A DNA stretch of 64,000 nt. Origin: Candidatus Gastranaerophilales bacterium (GTDB lineage: Bacteria; Cyanobacteriota; Vampirovibrionia; Gastranaerophilales; Gastranaerophilaceae). Below, one piece after another: positions 8,922 through 16,969 of this stretch (its first letter is position 1; each line of letters begins with the position of its first letter). The position numbers and the translations under genes are program-made. Location: positions 1-64,000 of the forward strand of contig CALVBT010000001.1 of assembly GCA_944325885.1 (NCBI GenBank), read 5' to 3'. A model generated the notes under the pieces. That model had not been told where the DNA came from. It worked only from the letters and a program-made list of their open reading frames with translations, and did not search any database.

Positions 8922-10546
8922 ACCTTTTCTCCTATCCAAGCAACATAAAGACCATCAGAACCATCTTTTTCATTATATGGTATATTTTTTAATACTTCGA
9001 CCTTGAGTCCTTGTTCTTCCATTAGAGTCTTTAACTGTTCTGTATCAAACCATTGTTCCCAAGGAGGGGTGTCCAATGCACCGGTTGCTTTTATGTCTTT
9101 ATCTATAATTAGGACTTTTCCACCTTTTTTAGTAACACGAACAAGTTCTTTTATTGCATTTTCTATGTCAACAGCATGTTCAAGCGCCTCTGTTGTCATA
9201 GTAAAATCAGAAAAGCAATCTTCAAACGGTATTGATAACAGAGACCCTATTTTTGTTGTAATAGTTGCAGGCATATTTTTAAGAATTTCTGGGGCAATAT
9301 CTACACCATAAAATTTAAGATCCGGCCTTTGTTCAGCAGCTTTTTTTAAAATTCTTCCCAATCCGCATCCTACATCTACAACCGTGGAATTTGGTAAAAG
9401 GCTCTCGTTGATTTTTTGCAGAATTAATTTCAGCCGGCCGTCTTCGTCACGTATAAAATCAGACAATGGATAAGTTCCTCCCATAATAGGAACATTTTTA
9501 TCTGCCGTTTTTGCAAAATGAACAGATATTTTCAGTTTTAAAGCATCCAAAAAATATTTAACAGCCCACGATATTTCGCGCAACTGAATATATTGAGCAT
9601 TTGGTCCATAGCTCCCCAGCCATCCGCCATTTTGGGTCTGTAGACTGCATGCATAATCAAAAGTTAAATCTGCTTTTATTTTTTCTCCGAGTTTATACCA
9701 GATAACCGCAAATTGAAAAAGTCCTGTTGAGCAAGTCCATTTTACATTTTTGTACGCAGGAATAAAACCATTCTTTCTTTGCAGTTTTGACACCTTATCC
9801 ATTGCAGTCCGTGCAATCTCAAGTTCTCCCAAATCAACAAGTGCCTCAATCATATACGCATAAAAATGTGAAAGTGTATGAAAATCAAGCAGTTTTTCCA
9901 TACAATTTTTTTTGTAATAATCAAGAACCCTTTTTGCTTCTATTTCATATTCAGGGCGATTAAAGATTTTTGATGTTTCTATTAAGGGCGGCAGGCAGTA
10001 TAGATGAATCAATTCTGTGCATATACCCTCCGGCCAGAATTTAGTAGAGGGGGAAGGTAGCTGTCCGTCAGGTTTAATCTGTGACAATATATAATCACAT
10101 CCCCTCAGTATAGCACTTTCAACCTCAGGCATAATAGGATATATCGCAATAAGTCCTCTTAAAACCTGTCCTGTATCAAAAACATAGGGTGACTCGTCTA
10201 AATAATCATACCATGCACCCTCTTCATGCTGTATTGATAAAAGCCATTTTGCATATTGCTTTGATAAATCTCTGAAACCGAAATTAAGCAATGTAGGAAT
10301 AAAATATCCGCTTACCTCAGGGTAAGCAATATCTGTAATTTTATCATCAAGCCCTACCGATGGACGGATTCCTTTTCCATATACGGTATTTTTTATAATC
10401 CATTTCTTTGCATTTTTATATACGGACAGCAGCTTTATATCATTATTAAATCTAAAATATTTCATATATTTAAGTTTTTTATTTCTCTGCTGTATTTTAG
10501 AAAAAAGTATTTTTTTTAATTTTGTATTTAAACTGTATCTATTCAT
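8918..10546 (-). CDS. Alpha/alpha-toroid domain fused to class I methyltransferase
   Basis: Residues 60-345 show repeated helical hairpins with Trp/Gly-rich turns (HEEGAWYDYLDE, QTQNGGWLGSYG), typical of alpha/alpha-toroid folds of the terpene-cyclase or six-hairpin glycosidase type. Residues 385-540 are a class I SAM methyltransferase (VVDVGCGLGRIL, YGVDIAPE, TMTTEALEHAVD, KGGKVLII). ATG at 10546 shares one base with the TGA of the upstream gene (TGATG) and has AAAGG upstream; the TTG one codon earlier is less likely. The toroid could bind or process a glycan while the C-terminus methylates it. I do not recognise the full-length family; 542 residues. Confidence 0.65.
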   Translation of the reverse strand: MNRYSLNTKLKKILFSKIQQRNKKLKYMKYFRFNNDIKLLSVYKNAKKWIIKNTVYGKGIRPSVGLDDKITDIAYPEVSGYFIPTLLNFGFRDLSKQYAKWLLSIQHEEGAWYDYLDESPYVFDTGQVLRGLIAIYPIMPEVESAILRGCDYILSQIKPDGQLPSPSTKFWPEGICTELIHLYCLPPLIETSKIFNRPEYEIEAKRVLDYYKKNCMEKLLDFHTLSHFYAYMIEALVDLGELEIARTAMDKVSKLQRKNGFIPAYKNVKWTCSTGLFQFAVIWYKLGEKIKADLTFDYACSLQTQNGGWLGSYGPNAQYIQLREISWAVKYFLDALKLKISVHFAKTADKNVPIMGGTYPLSDFIRDEDGRLKLILQKINESLLPNSTVVDVGCGLGRILKKAAEQRPDLKFYGVDIAPEILKNMPATITTKIGSLLSIPFEDCFSDFTMTTEALEHAVDIENAIKELVRVTKKGGKVLIIDKDIKATGALDTPPWEQWFDTEQLKTLMEEQGLKVEVLKNIPYNEKDGSDGLYVAWIGEKV

Positions 10547-11721
10547 CAAATACTACCTTTCAATCCGATACATGACATAATTCTCTCTGCGCCAAAATTC
10601 CAGGAATGAGAATCTGCTGCTTTGTATAATGCATTCTTAATAACATCATCGGAAGAAAGCTCTATCGCTTCGTCCAGTTTATTGATAAAGTCCTGTTCAT
10701 TTTCTGCTATCAAAACTCCGTTGTATCCGTAACATTCAAAAAGATCTCTTGTACAAACCACAGGCTTTTTCATCGCCATATATTCAAACAATTTTACAGG
10801 AGAAGTCGCTCGGGCTATATCCCCTTGTTTAAATGGAATTGTTGCACAGTCAAACCAAATCCCGTATTCGGGTAGAATAGAATAATCCTTCTTGCCCAGA
10901 TAATAAACATTGTCCAAAAATTTTAAAGATTCATCAGAGGAGTTAAAATCCTGTCCTATATAAACAAAGTTATATTCCGGTCTTGCTTTGGCTGCTTTAT
11001 TTAACAAGTTAATATCAATCCAGCTGGCAATATGCCCGTAATATCCGACAATTGGTTTTCCCATATCAACAATAGGCTTTAAGTCTGCAGGTATGTTATC
11101 ATATTTGCGTTCAATAGAAAAATGTTGTAATGTTACTCCGTTTTTTACTAGAATATTATTACAATCCGGTACATGATTATTTAGTTTTTTATAGAGCCTT
11201 TCTGATGATGCTATACACAAAATAGGTTTTAATTTGTCTAATTTATCCCATATTAATTTAATATCATTGGAATATGAAAGTTCTTCTGTCATTTCATCCA
11301 TATAATCATAGATAAGCTTGTATCCATTTTTTTTATTTTTTAAAAGTTTTTTAAATGGATATGAGTTTACTGAGGTAGTATAGTAAAAAACTTCTTTTTT
11401 CCCTAATTTGACATCCGGTATCCATCTGCTGAGCCAAATATTGTTTTTCCATTTTTTTACCGTTCTCTGAGTAGGCGCTCTATAGATAACAAGATCAAAT
11501 CCATCTGAAAGCAATTCTGCAAAATGATGAGATCTCTGTTTGAACATGCCCGGGCGAAAAGCTGATGAATTCATTATAAGAATTTTTTTCGCACCGCTTT
11601 TATTTATTAATTCCAAACAACTTTTTTTGGATATCATACGCTCAACCCAAAAATTCAACAGTCTAACTAATCTCTCATACAAAGAAAACTTTATATTAGA
11701 AAAAACAGACTTTACTTCCAC
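10546..11721 (-). CDS. GT4-like glycosyltransferase (TuaH-like)
   Basis: A GT-B glycosyltransferase of about 390 residues. The middle has DYMDEMTEE, ASSERLYKKL and LVKNGVTLQHF, the donor-site entry pattern of GT4 enzymes such as those in teichuronic-acid loci. The C-terminal half contains VGYYGHIASWID and ATSPVKLFEYMAMKKPVVCT, the nucleotide-sugar binding segment. The start is uncertain: GTG at 11721 with GAGG six nt upstream is preferred over TTG at 11733, which lacks a ribosome site. It is the first gene of a run with the two downstream fusion methyltransferases (1-nt and 4-nt overlaps), so all three probably serve one glycan. Confidence 0.8.
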   Translation of the reverse strand: MEVKSVFSNIKFSLYERLVRLLNFWVERMISKKSCLELINKSGAKKILIMNSSAFRPGMFKQRSHHFAELLSDGFDLVIYRAPTQRTVKKWKNNIWLSRWIPDVKLGKKEVFYYTTSVNSYPFKKLLKNKKNGYKLIYDYMDEMTEELSYSNDIKLIWDKLDKLKPILCIASSERLYKKLNNHVPDCNNILVKNGVTLQHFSIERKYDNIPADLKPIVDMGKPIVGYYGHIASWIDINLLNKAAKARPEYNFVYIGQDFNSSDESLKFLDNVYYLGKKDYSILPEYGIWFDCATIPFKQGDIARATSPVKLFEYMAMKKPVVCTRDLFECYGYNGVLIAENEQDFINKLDEAIELSSDDVIKNALYKAADSHSWNFGAERIMSCIGLKGSI

Positions 11722-11818
11722 TAAAAACCTCAATCGTGTAAAATTAATAAATATTTTTTTATTTCCTCTATTTATTATATAATAAAATATAAAATATAAT
11801 TATGCAAAAGGATGTTTT

Positions 11819-12223
11819 ATGGAACTAGAGAAGTATCTGGAAGAGATAAATGCACAAAAACAGATTGATAAACTTGCAAAAAAATATAAAAACAAAAAAA
11901 TATTGATGTATGGTGCCGGTTCATATTTTCAATTAATTTGTGAAAAATATGATCTCTCAAATCTAAATATAATAGCAATTTCTGATATGAAATTCACGAC
12001 TGACTCTGAATCAAATAAGACTCCATATAAAGCGATAAAACCATCTGAAATGAAATACTATGATTATGATGTAATAGTTGTATCTCTTTTAAATGACTTA
12101 TCTGTTGCAAAATCTATAGATAAAGATATACTCCAAAATTCACAAAACCAGAATAAACCAATAGTTCCACTGCTTTCGCCTACTTTTAAATATCTGATAA
12201 AATTATATTTTAACAAAATTTAA
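11819..12223 (+). CDS. Stand-alone Rossmann-like nucleotide-binding module
   Basis: This 134-residue protein is essentially one small Rossmann domain: KILMYGAGSYFQLICEKYDLS (glycine-rich loop near residues 31-38), then NIIAISDMKF and DYDVIVVSLLND. It is strikingly similar to residues 25-125 of the TagF-like protein at 12640-14325 (KIVIYGAGSFF, NIIGISDTKF, PEVILLGVQN). The two FkbM proteins carry more distant N-terminal copies. There is no catalytic partner domain. ATG follows AAAGGA. It reads opposite to its neighbours, convergent with tagD. It may be a regulatory or docking subunit, or a duplicated fragment kept as a gene. Confidence 0.65.
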   Translation: MELEKYLEEINAQKQIDKLAKKYKNKKILMYGAGSYFQLICEKYDLSNLNIIAISDMKFTTDSESNKTPYKAIKPSEMKYYDYDVIVVSLLNDLSVAKSIDKDILQNSQNQNKPIVPLLSPTFKYLIKLYFNKI

Positions 12224-12253
12224 AAATTAAATTAGAATTCAATAAGAGTTTTT

Positions 12254-12643
12254 TTATGACATCCCAAGAAAATCTCTAGCCTTTGAACTTGAGATATCAG
12301 GCGTTCTCGGCAGTATTTTTACTTCACAATATTCTTTTAAAAAATCGAATTTTCCTTCCCAGTCATCACCCATAACAAAAACATTTACATTATATTTTTT
12401 TACATCATCAATTTTTTGTTCCCAAGTCATTTCAGGAATAACAAGATCTACATATTTAATAGCCTCAATTACTGCTTTTCTTTGTTCATAGGTATAAAAG
12501 GATTTTTTACCCTTTATTGTATTAAATTCATCGGTAGATAAACCAACAATCAAAAAATCCCCGAGTTCTTTTGCTCTTTTTAATATGTTTATATGTCCTA
12601 CGTGCAACAGGTCATATGTGCCGTATGTTAAAATTGTTTTCAT
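12254..12643 (-). CDS. tagD: Glycerol-3-phosphate cytidylyltransferase
   Basis: The 129-residue length and motifs fit TagD/TarD, which makes CDP-glycerol from CTP and glycerol-3-phosphate in the cytoplasm. The nucleotidyltransferase signature GTYDLLHVGH is at residues 8-17. The second signature appears as RTPDISSSKAR near 113-123 (RTxGISTT in canonical enzymes), and VFMGDDWEGKFDFL matches the family. The start overlaps the upstream TagF-like gene by ATGA, indicating translational coupling. Its presence between glycerophosphotransferase-like genes says this locus makes and uses CDP-glycerol. Confidence 0.93.
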   Translation of the reverse strand: MKTILTYGTYDLLHVGHINILKRAKELGDFLIVGLSTDEFNTIKGKKSFYTYEQRKAVIEAIKYVDLVIPEMTWEQKIDDVKKYNVNVFVMGDDWEGKFDFLKEYCEVKILPRTPDISSSKARDFLGMS

Positions 12644-14325
12644 TGTATAAGTTCCGATTTTAAGTCATCTATTATATTTTTTGCAGCATAACAGTTATCA
12701 AGATTCATATTTTCGAGTGCCTTTATACGCTGCTCTTTCATGTAATCATTTTTTTGAATGATAACGGTGTCCAAATGTCGTTCGAGTTCATCTATATTAT
12801 GCGCTTTATAATAATTTTTCACAATATCTGCTGCAGATGGATTGTAAGGTATTGCCGAATCAGAAATCATGTGTATAACAGGCTGTTTTGTAAGAAAAAA
12901 TTCTGTCAAAAATGATCCGCAATCAGTAATCATTGCTCTAGCATGTTTGAAAAAGTCCATGTAATCACCGCTTTCATAGACCACACCAGCTTTAGCCCAC
13001 TCTCTCCAGTATTCTTCCGCTTCTTTTTCTGTCATTACATTTTGATTTAACAGACGGTGACGAAGAATTGGGTGAGGTTTAAAAATCCATTCTATTTCCG
13101 GATGAGATTTTGCATATTCTAACATAAATTTGCCACTCCATTCAAAAGTAGCATAGTTTTCTACAGGAACATTAATAGACCAATGGGGTGCATAAATAAC
13201 ATATCTTTTTTCCGCACTATCTATTTCTTTTCTGTTAAGCCAGAAATAATCAAGCTGAGGATGTCCTGACACAACAAGATTATCACCGTTATTCAACATT
13301 TTCTGTGCATAAAAACTTTTTATCTTTTCATTTAAAATATAGTGTTTATACAACTGTAAATGAAAATCCAGACCGTATTCTATATCATTTCCCGCATTTG
13401 CAATAAAATAAGGCACATAACAGGTCAATGCATATTTAGATGTCTCTAAAGGACCCTGTTGCCTTTCGACATTCCATGGCTGCTGGTAAAAAATTATGTC
13501 CGGTGAAAACTCATTAAAGGGAATGTATTCTTTTTTTTGCCAATCATATCCTTCTAAAACCTTGTAGTTTCGGGTTGTGAAAAATTTTATTGTTTCATCA
13601 AAGTGATTTTTTTTTAAGCTGGGATAATCAGGATTAACTGATTCAGGTATTGTGATTAAAATATATGGGTCAAAAATTTTTTCTTGCTCCATTAATCTGT
13701 ATATAGTTTCACATTTCCACTTCTCAGCCTGATGCAGCGTAAAAACAACTTTTAATTTTTCATTCTTTACTTTTTGTGCAAGTTTTTTGCGTACTTTTTT
13801 GGAATCCTTTTTTACTCTGGAGTACATTGATCTTCTATAACTTTCCCAGAGTAGTCTTTTTAATACTATTCTTTTCCTCTTTGAAGAAAGAATTTTCATC
13901 CAATCGATTTTAAAAATTTGTGTAAGCATTTGTGAATTGCGCTTACGCTCATTTATTCCAATCCTTTTTGCAATAGGAATGATTTGTATATTGGTATCAT
14001 AAAAAATGTTTGTCTCAAAATCGAATAATAAAGAATAATAATTTTGCACCCCGAGAAGAATTACCTCCGGCTCGTAATCCAAAATTTTATCTTTAGGAAT
14101 AATTCTAAAACCTTTGAAGTATTTGCCTTCATCTTCTTTCTCAAATTTTGTATCAGATATCCCTATAATATTTAATGGAGAAAAATCATAATTTTCAATT
14201 AGATACAGAAAGAAACTGCCTGCACCGTAAATAACAATTTTTTTATTTTTTAAATTTTTAATTATCTTTTTGTACTGCAAAGGAAAATTGATTTGTCTGA
14301 TATAGTCAGAAAAATTAACAATCAT
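12640..14325 (-). CDS. CDP-glycerol glycerophosphotransferase-like protein with N-terminal Rossmann module
   Basis: The 561-residue protein has a Rossmann module (KIVIYGAGSFFLYLIENYDFS, about residues 30-50) and a linker. From about 190 to 555 comes a GT-B domain of the CDP-glycerol:polyglycerophosphate transferase type: VVFTLHQAEKWKCETIYRL, YVIYAPHWSIN, EWIFKPHPILRHRLL and ITDCGSFLTEFFLTKQPVIH. These enzymes transfer glycerol phosphate from CDP-glycerol to a growing chain at the inner membrane face. It is coupled to tagD by ATGA. The next upstream gene (14398-15687) is a clear paralogue lacking the Rossmann part. Which one primes and which one polymerises cannot be told from sequence. Confidence 0.85.
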   Translation of the reverse strand: MIVNFSDYIRQINFPLQYKKIIKNLKNKKIVIYGAGSFFLYLIENYDFSPLNIIGISDTKFEKEDEGKYFKGFRIIPKDKILDYEPEVILLGVQNYYSLLFDFETNIFYDTNIQIIPIAKRIGINERKRNSQMLTQIFKIDWMKILSSKRKRIVLKRLLWESYRRSMYSRVKKDSKKVRKKLAQKVKNEKLKVVFTLHQAEKWKCETIYRLMEQEKIFDPYILITIPESVNPDYPSLKKNHFDETIKFFTTRNYKVLEGYDWQKKEYIPFNEFSPDIIFYQQPWNVERQQGPLETSKYALTCYVPYFIANAGNDIEYGLDFHLQLYKHYILNEKIKSFYAQKMLNNGDNLVVSGHPQLDYFWLNRKEIDSAEKRYVIYAPHWSINVPVENYATFEWSGKFMLEYAKSHPEIEWIFKPHPILRHRLLNQNVMTEKEAEEYWREWAKAGVVYESGDYMDFFKHARAMITDCGSFLTEFFLTKQPVIHMISDSAIPYNPSAADIVKNYYKAHNIDELERHLDTVIIQKNDYMKEQRIKALENMNLDNCYAAKNIIDDLKSELIQ

Positions 14326-14397
14326 ACTATTACTCTCTCTACATTTATATACAATAATAACAATTTTTTTTAGTTTAATACAAATTGTATATTTATT

Positions 14398-15687
14398 TTA
14401 ACAGCCAATATCCTCTTTGATATCGTTTATAATATTTTTTGCTGCATAAACAGACAAGAAACCGAGTCTATCCAATGCATCCAGTCTCTGCTGTTTCATA
14501 ACATCTCTTTTATTTAAAATTATTTCGTCAAATAGACGGTAGACATCTTTTATGTTGTTTGCCTTATAATAATTTTTTACAATTTTTTGTGCAGAAGGGT
14601 TATAAGGCATTGCTTTATCTGACACAAGAAGGATAACAGGCTGTTTTGTCAAAAAGAATTCGGTTAGGAAAGACCCGCAGTCAGTTATTAAAGCTCTGGA
14701 TTTTTCAAAAATATCCATATAATCTCCGTCCTCATGAACAATTCCAACTTCAGCCCACGCTCTCCAATACTTTTCTATCTCGTCTTCTTTCATTATTTTC
14801 TGGGTTAAAAGTCGATGTTTGAGAATTGGATGTGGTTTAAATACCCATTTAATATCGGGATGTTTCTTTGCAAATTCTAAAATTTCTTTACCATTCCACT
14901 CAAAGGTTGCATAGTTTTCTGGCGGGTAATTTATAGACCAGTGCGGAGCATAAATAACAAAATCTCTTGCACAATTATCTTTATTCGGATGTAAGTAGAA
15001 ATAATCCAGCTGTGTATGACCTGTAACCTTTAAATTTTCGCCTTTGTTTTTCATTCTTTCTGCATAAAAATCACGAACAATTTCATTTAGTACGTAATAT
15101 CTATACAAATATCGATGAAATCTCAAATCATATTCCATCGGGCTTGAAACATTTGCAATAAAATAAGGGACATAATAAGTCAAAGCAAACTTTGATGAAA
15201 CAACTGGCCCCTGTGATGTATGAATGTACCACGGCTGTTGGTAAAAAATAAGATCAGGCTTGAACTTTTTTACTGGTATAAATTTTCCCTTTTCAACATC
15301 AAAAGCATAGTAAGTTTCAATCCCCTTGTCTTTAAAAAATTTGTAAGTGTTTAATACATCCTGTACAGTCATTGGCTTGCTGCTGTATGAAGGAGCATCA
15401 TTTTTTGTCGCAAGTACAAACGGATGAAACTCATCTGAATTAAGAAATAGTTCATAAAGACTCTGGCACTTCCATTTTGAAGAATCATCGCACAAAAAGG
15501 CGACTCTTATCTTTCTTTTGCCATATATGTTTTTCAAATATTTATGAACAATTATGCGATTTTGTTTTATATATTTGCAATTTGCTAAAATTTTTAGCTC
15601 TAAAAAAAAAGAGCTTATACTCTTTTTTTGTTTTTCAGGAAAAAAAAATGATATTAATTTCCCAATTTTTTCGTAAGGTATATACAT
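14398..15687 (-). CDS. CDP-glycerol glycerophosphotransferase-like protein
   Basis: A 429-residue paralogue of the neighbouring protein. It shares the order VAFLCDDSSKWKCQSLYEL, LIFYQQPWYIHTSQGPV, FVIYAPHWSINYPPENYA, KWVFKPHPILKHRLLTQ and ITDCGSFLTEFFLTKQPVI. The N-terminal 55 residues are basic and may contact the membrane. ATG at 15687 has GGAAA upstream. The gap to the next gene (14326-14397) holds ATACAA-A-TTGTAT at 14378-14390, an imperfectly informative AT-rich dyad. Tandem duplication of this enzyme fits a primase/polymerase division of labour as in TagB/TagF systems, but that is inference. Confidence 0.85.
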   Translation of the reverse strand: MYIPYEKIGKLISFFFPEKQKKSISSFFLELKILANCKYIKQNRIIVHKYLKNIYGKRKIRVAFLCDDSSKWKCQSLYELFLNSDEFHPFVLATKNDAPSYSSKPMTVQDVLNTYKFFKDKGIETYYAFDVEKGKFIPVKKFKPDLIFYQQPWYIHTSQGPVVSSKFALTYYVPYFIANVSSPMEYDLRFHRYLYRYYVLNEIVRDFYAERMKNKGENLKVTGHTQLDYFYLHPNKDNCARDFVIYAPHWSINYPPENYATFEWNGKEILEFAKKHPDIKWVFKPHPILKHRLLTQKIMKEDEIEKYWRAWAEVGIVHEDGDYMDIFEKSRALITDCGSFLTEFFLTKQPVILLVSDKAMPYNPSAQKIVKNYYKANNIKDVYRLFDEIILNKRDVMKQQRLDALDRLGFLSVYAAKNIINDIKEDIGC

Positions 15688-15730
15688 TAAATCTTTTTCC
15701 GTAAACTTTTCGTATAATTTTTATTTTAGA

Positions 15731-15753
15731 TATAATGATAACATATTGTTATC
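15731..15753 (+). promoter_or_regulatory. -10 element followed by 7+7 dyad
   Basis: TATAAT at 15731-15736 is directly followed by GATAACA-TAT-TGTTATC (15737-15753), a perfect dyad with 7-bp arms that would lie over the transcription start of the FkbM gene at 15784. A second TATAAT is at 15713-15718. Neither has a clear -35. An operator is plausible; the binding protein is unknown. Confidence 0.4.
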
Positions 15754-15783
15754 TACGACATCTTTTATTATAGGAGAATTGTA

Positions 15784-16920
15784 ATGTTATGTAAAACACA
15801 GTCCTTTTTGAACCAAATACCGGCAAATTCTAACATATGCATATACGGGACGAATAATATTGCAGAAAAACTGTATGATGAAATATCTACATACAGAAAA
15901 GATTTAAAAGTACAATTTTTTTTAGATTCTAACAAAGAGGGATTTCTAAAAGATTTGCCTGTATACCGTGCAGATAAGCTCTGTGAACATATAAAAGAAA
16001 TAAATTTGGCTATTATTGCATCTTTTGCTCATGCAAATTATCTTGAAATTATACTAAAGGGTTTTGGGCTTCAAAATGTTTATAAAATTAATGCCGATTC
16101 TTTTTATGAACTTTCATATTCTCTAAATTCTTACATAGACATATCAAAAGCAGTTGATGTTTTTAAAACCACGGAAGACAAAATGCTTTATAAAACTATA
16201 TACGAAGCTAAATACGATGACAGAAAAAAGCAGGATGTCAGAAACTATTTTGCAGACAAGCATAAGGAAAAAATTAGAGGCAATGGAAAAGACAATACAT
16301 ATTCCGTTAATCATTATTTTGAATTTATTAATAAAGATGCAATAAAAACAGTTATAGATGCAGGTGGATATGATGGTCTGTTTTCCGTAATATTTACCCA
16401 AAAGTTTCCTAATTGTGAAAAAGTATTTTGTTTCGAACCGTGTTATGAAAAATTTAAGGCTCCACTGCTTGATACAATTATTAAAAATGATAGCCGTATA
16501 GAAATAATACAAAAAGGACTATGGCACAAAAGAGAAATGCTCGATTTTAGAGAAGAACTCCAAACAAAAGTAGGCTCTGGTGTTGTCTCTGTAAAACAGG
16601 ATTATGGACGGCCACAACAAATCATAACAATAGAAACAGAAAATATAGATAATTTTGTCCAGGAAAAAAATTTAAAAATTGATTTTATAAAAATGGATAT
16701 AGAAAATGCAGAAATGAATGCTCTCAAAGGTGCAGAAAAAACATTAGTCACCCAAAGACCGCAACTCGCTGTTTCTATATATCACTCAAACGAACAATTT
16801 TGTGAAATTCCTATTTATCTAAAAACACTTTTAAAAAATTACGAATTTAGGCTAGGACACTATAGTAGCTGTCTTCTGGAAACAGTTATATATGCGATAC
16901 CCGAAGAACTGATAAAATAA
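15784..16920 (+). CDS. FkbM-family methyltransferase with N-terminal Rossmann module
   Basis: The 378-residue protein has the same architecture as the gene at 5971-7089. An N-terminal Rossmann-like part (ICIYGTNNIAEKLYDEI near residues 19-35) is followed by an FkbM methyltransferase (TVIDAGGYDGLFS, FCFEPCYEKFK, DFIKMDIENAEMNALKGAEK, PQLAVSIYHSNEQF). The SAM loop here keeps D-x-G-G. AGGAG lies upstream of the ATG. A dyad GATAACA-TAT-TGTTATC sits at the promoter. It probably methylates a residue of the glycan made by the intervening CDP-glycerol locus. Confidence 0.87.
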   Translation: MLCKTQSFLNQIPANSNICIYGTNNIAEKLYDEISTYRKDLKVQFFLDSNKEGFLKDLPVYRADKLCEHIKEINLAIIASFAHANYLEIILKGFGLQNVYKINADSFYELSYSLNSYIDISKAVDVFKTTEDKMLYKTIYEAKYDDRKKQDVRNYFADKHKEKIRGNGKDNTYSVNHYFEFINKDAIKTVIDAGGYDGLFSVIFTQKFPNCEKVFCFEPCYEKFKAPLLDTIIKNDSRIEIIQKGLWHKREMLDFREELQTKVGSGVVSVKQDYGRPQQIITIETENIDNFVQEKNLKIDFIKMDIENAEMNALKGAEKTLVTQRPQLAVSIYHSNEQFCEIPIYLKTLLKNYEFRLGHYSSCLLETVIYAIPEELIK

Positions 16921-16969
16921 AGAGGAAATGGGCCAGGTTCAAAGTTGTTGAAAAAGACAAATAGTTTGT

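Noticed and set aside
14378-14390. ATACAA-A-TTGTAT dyad, similar in half-sites to the palindrome at 44618
   Set aside because: Half-sites are in opposite orientation and AT-rich enough to arise by chance.
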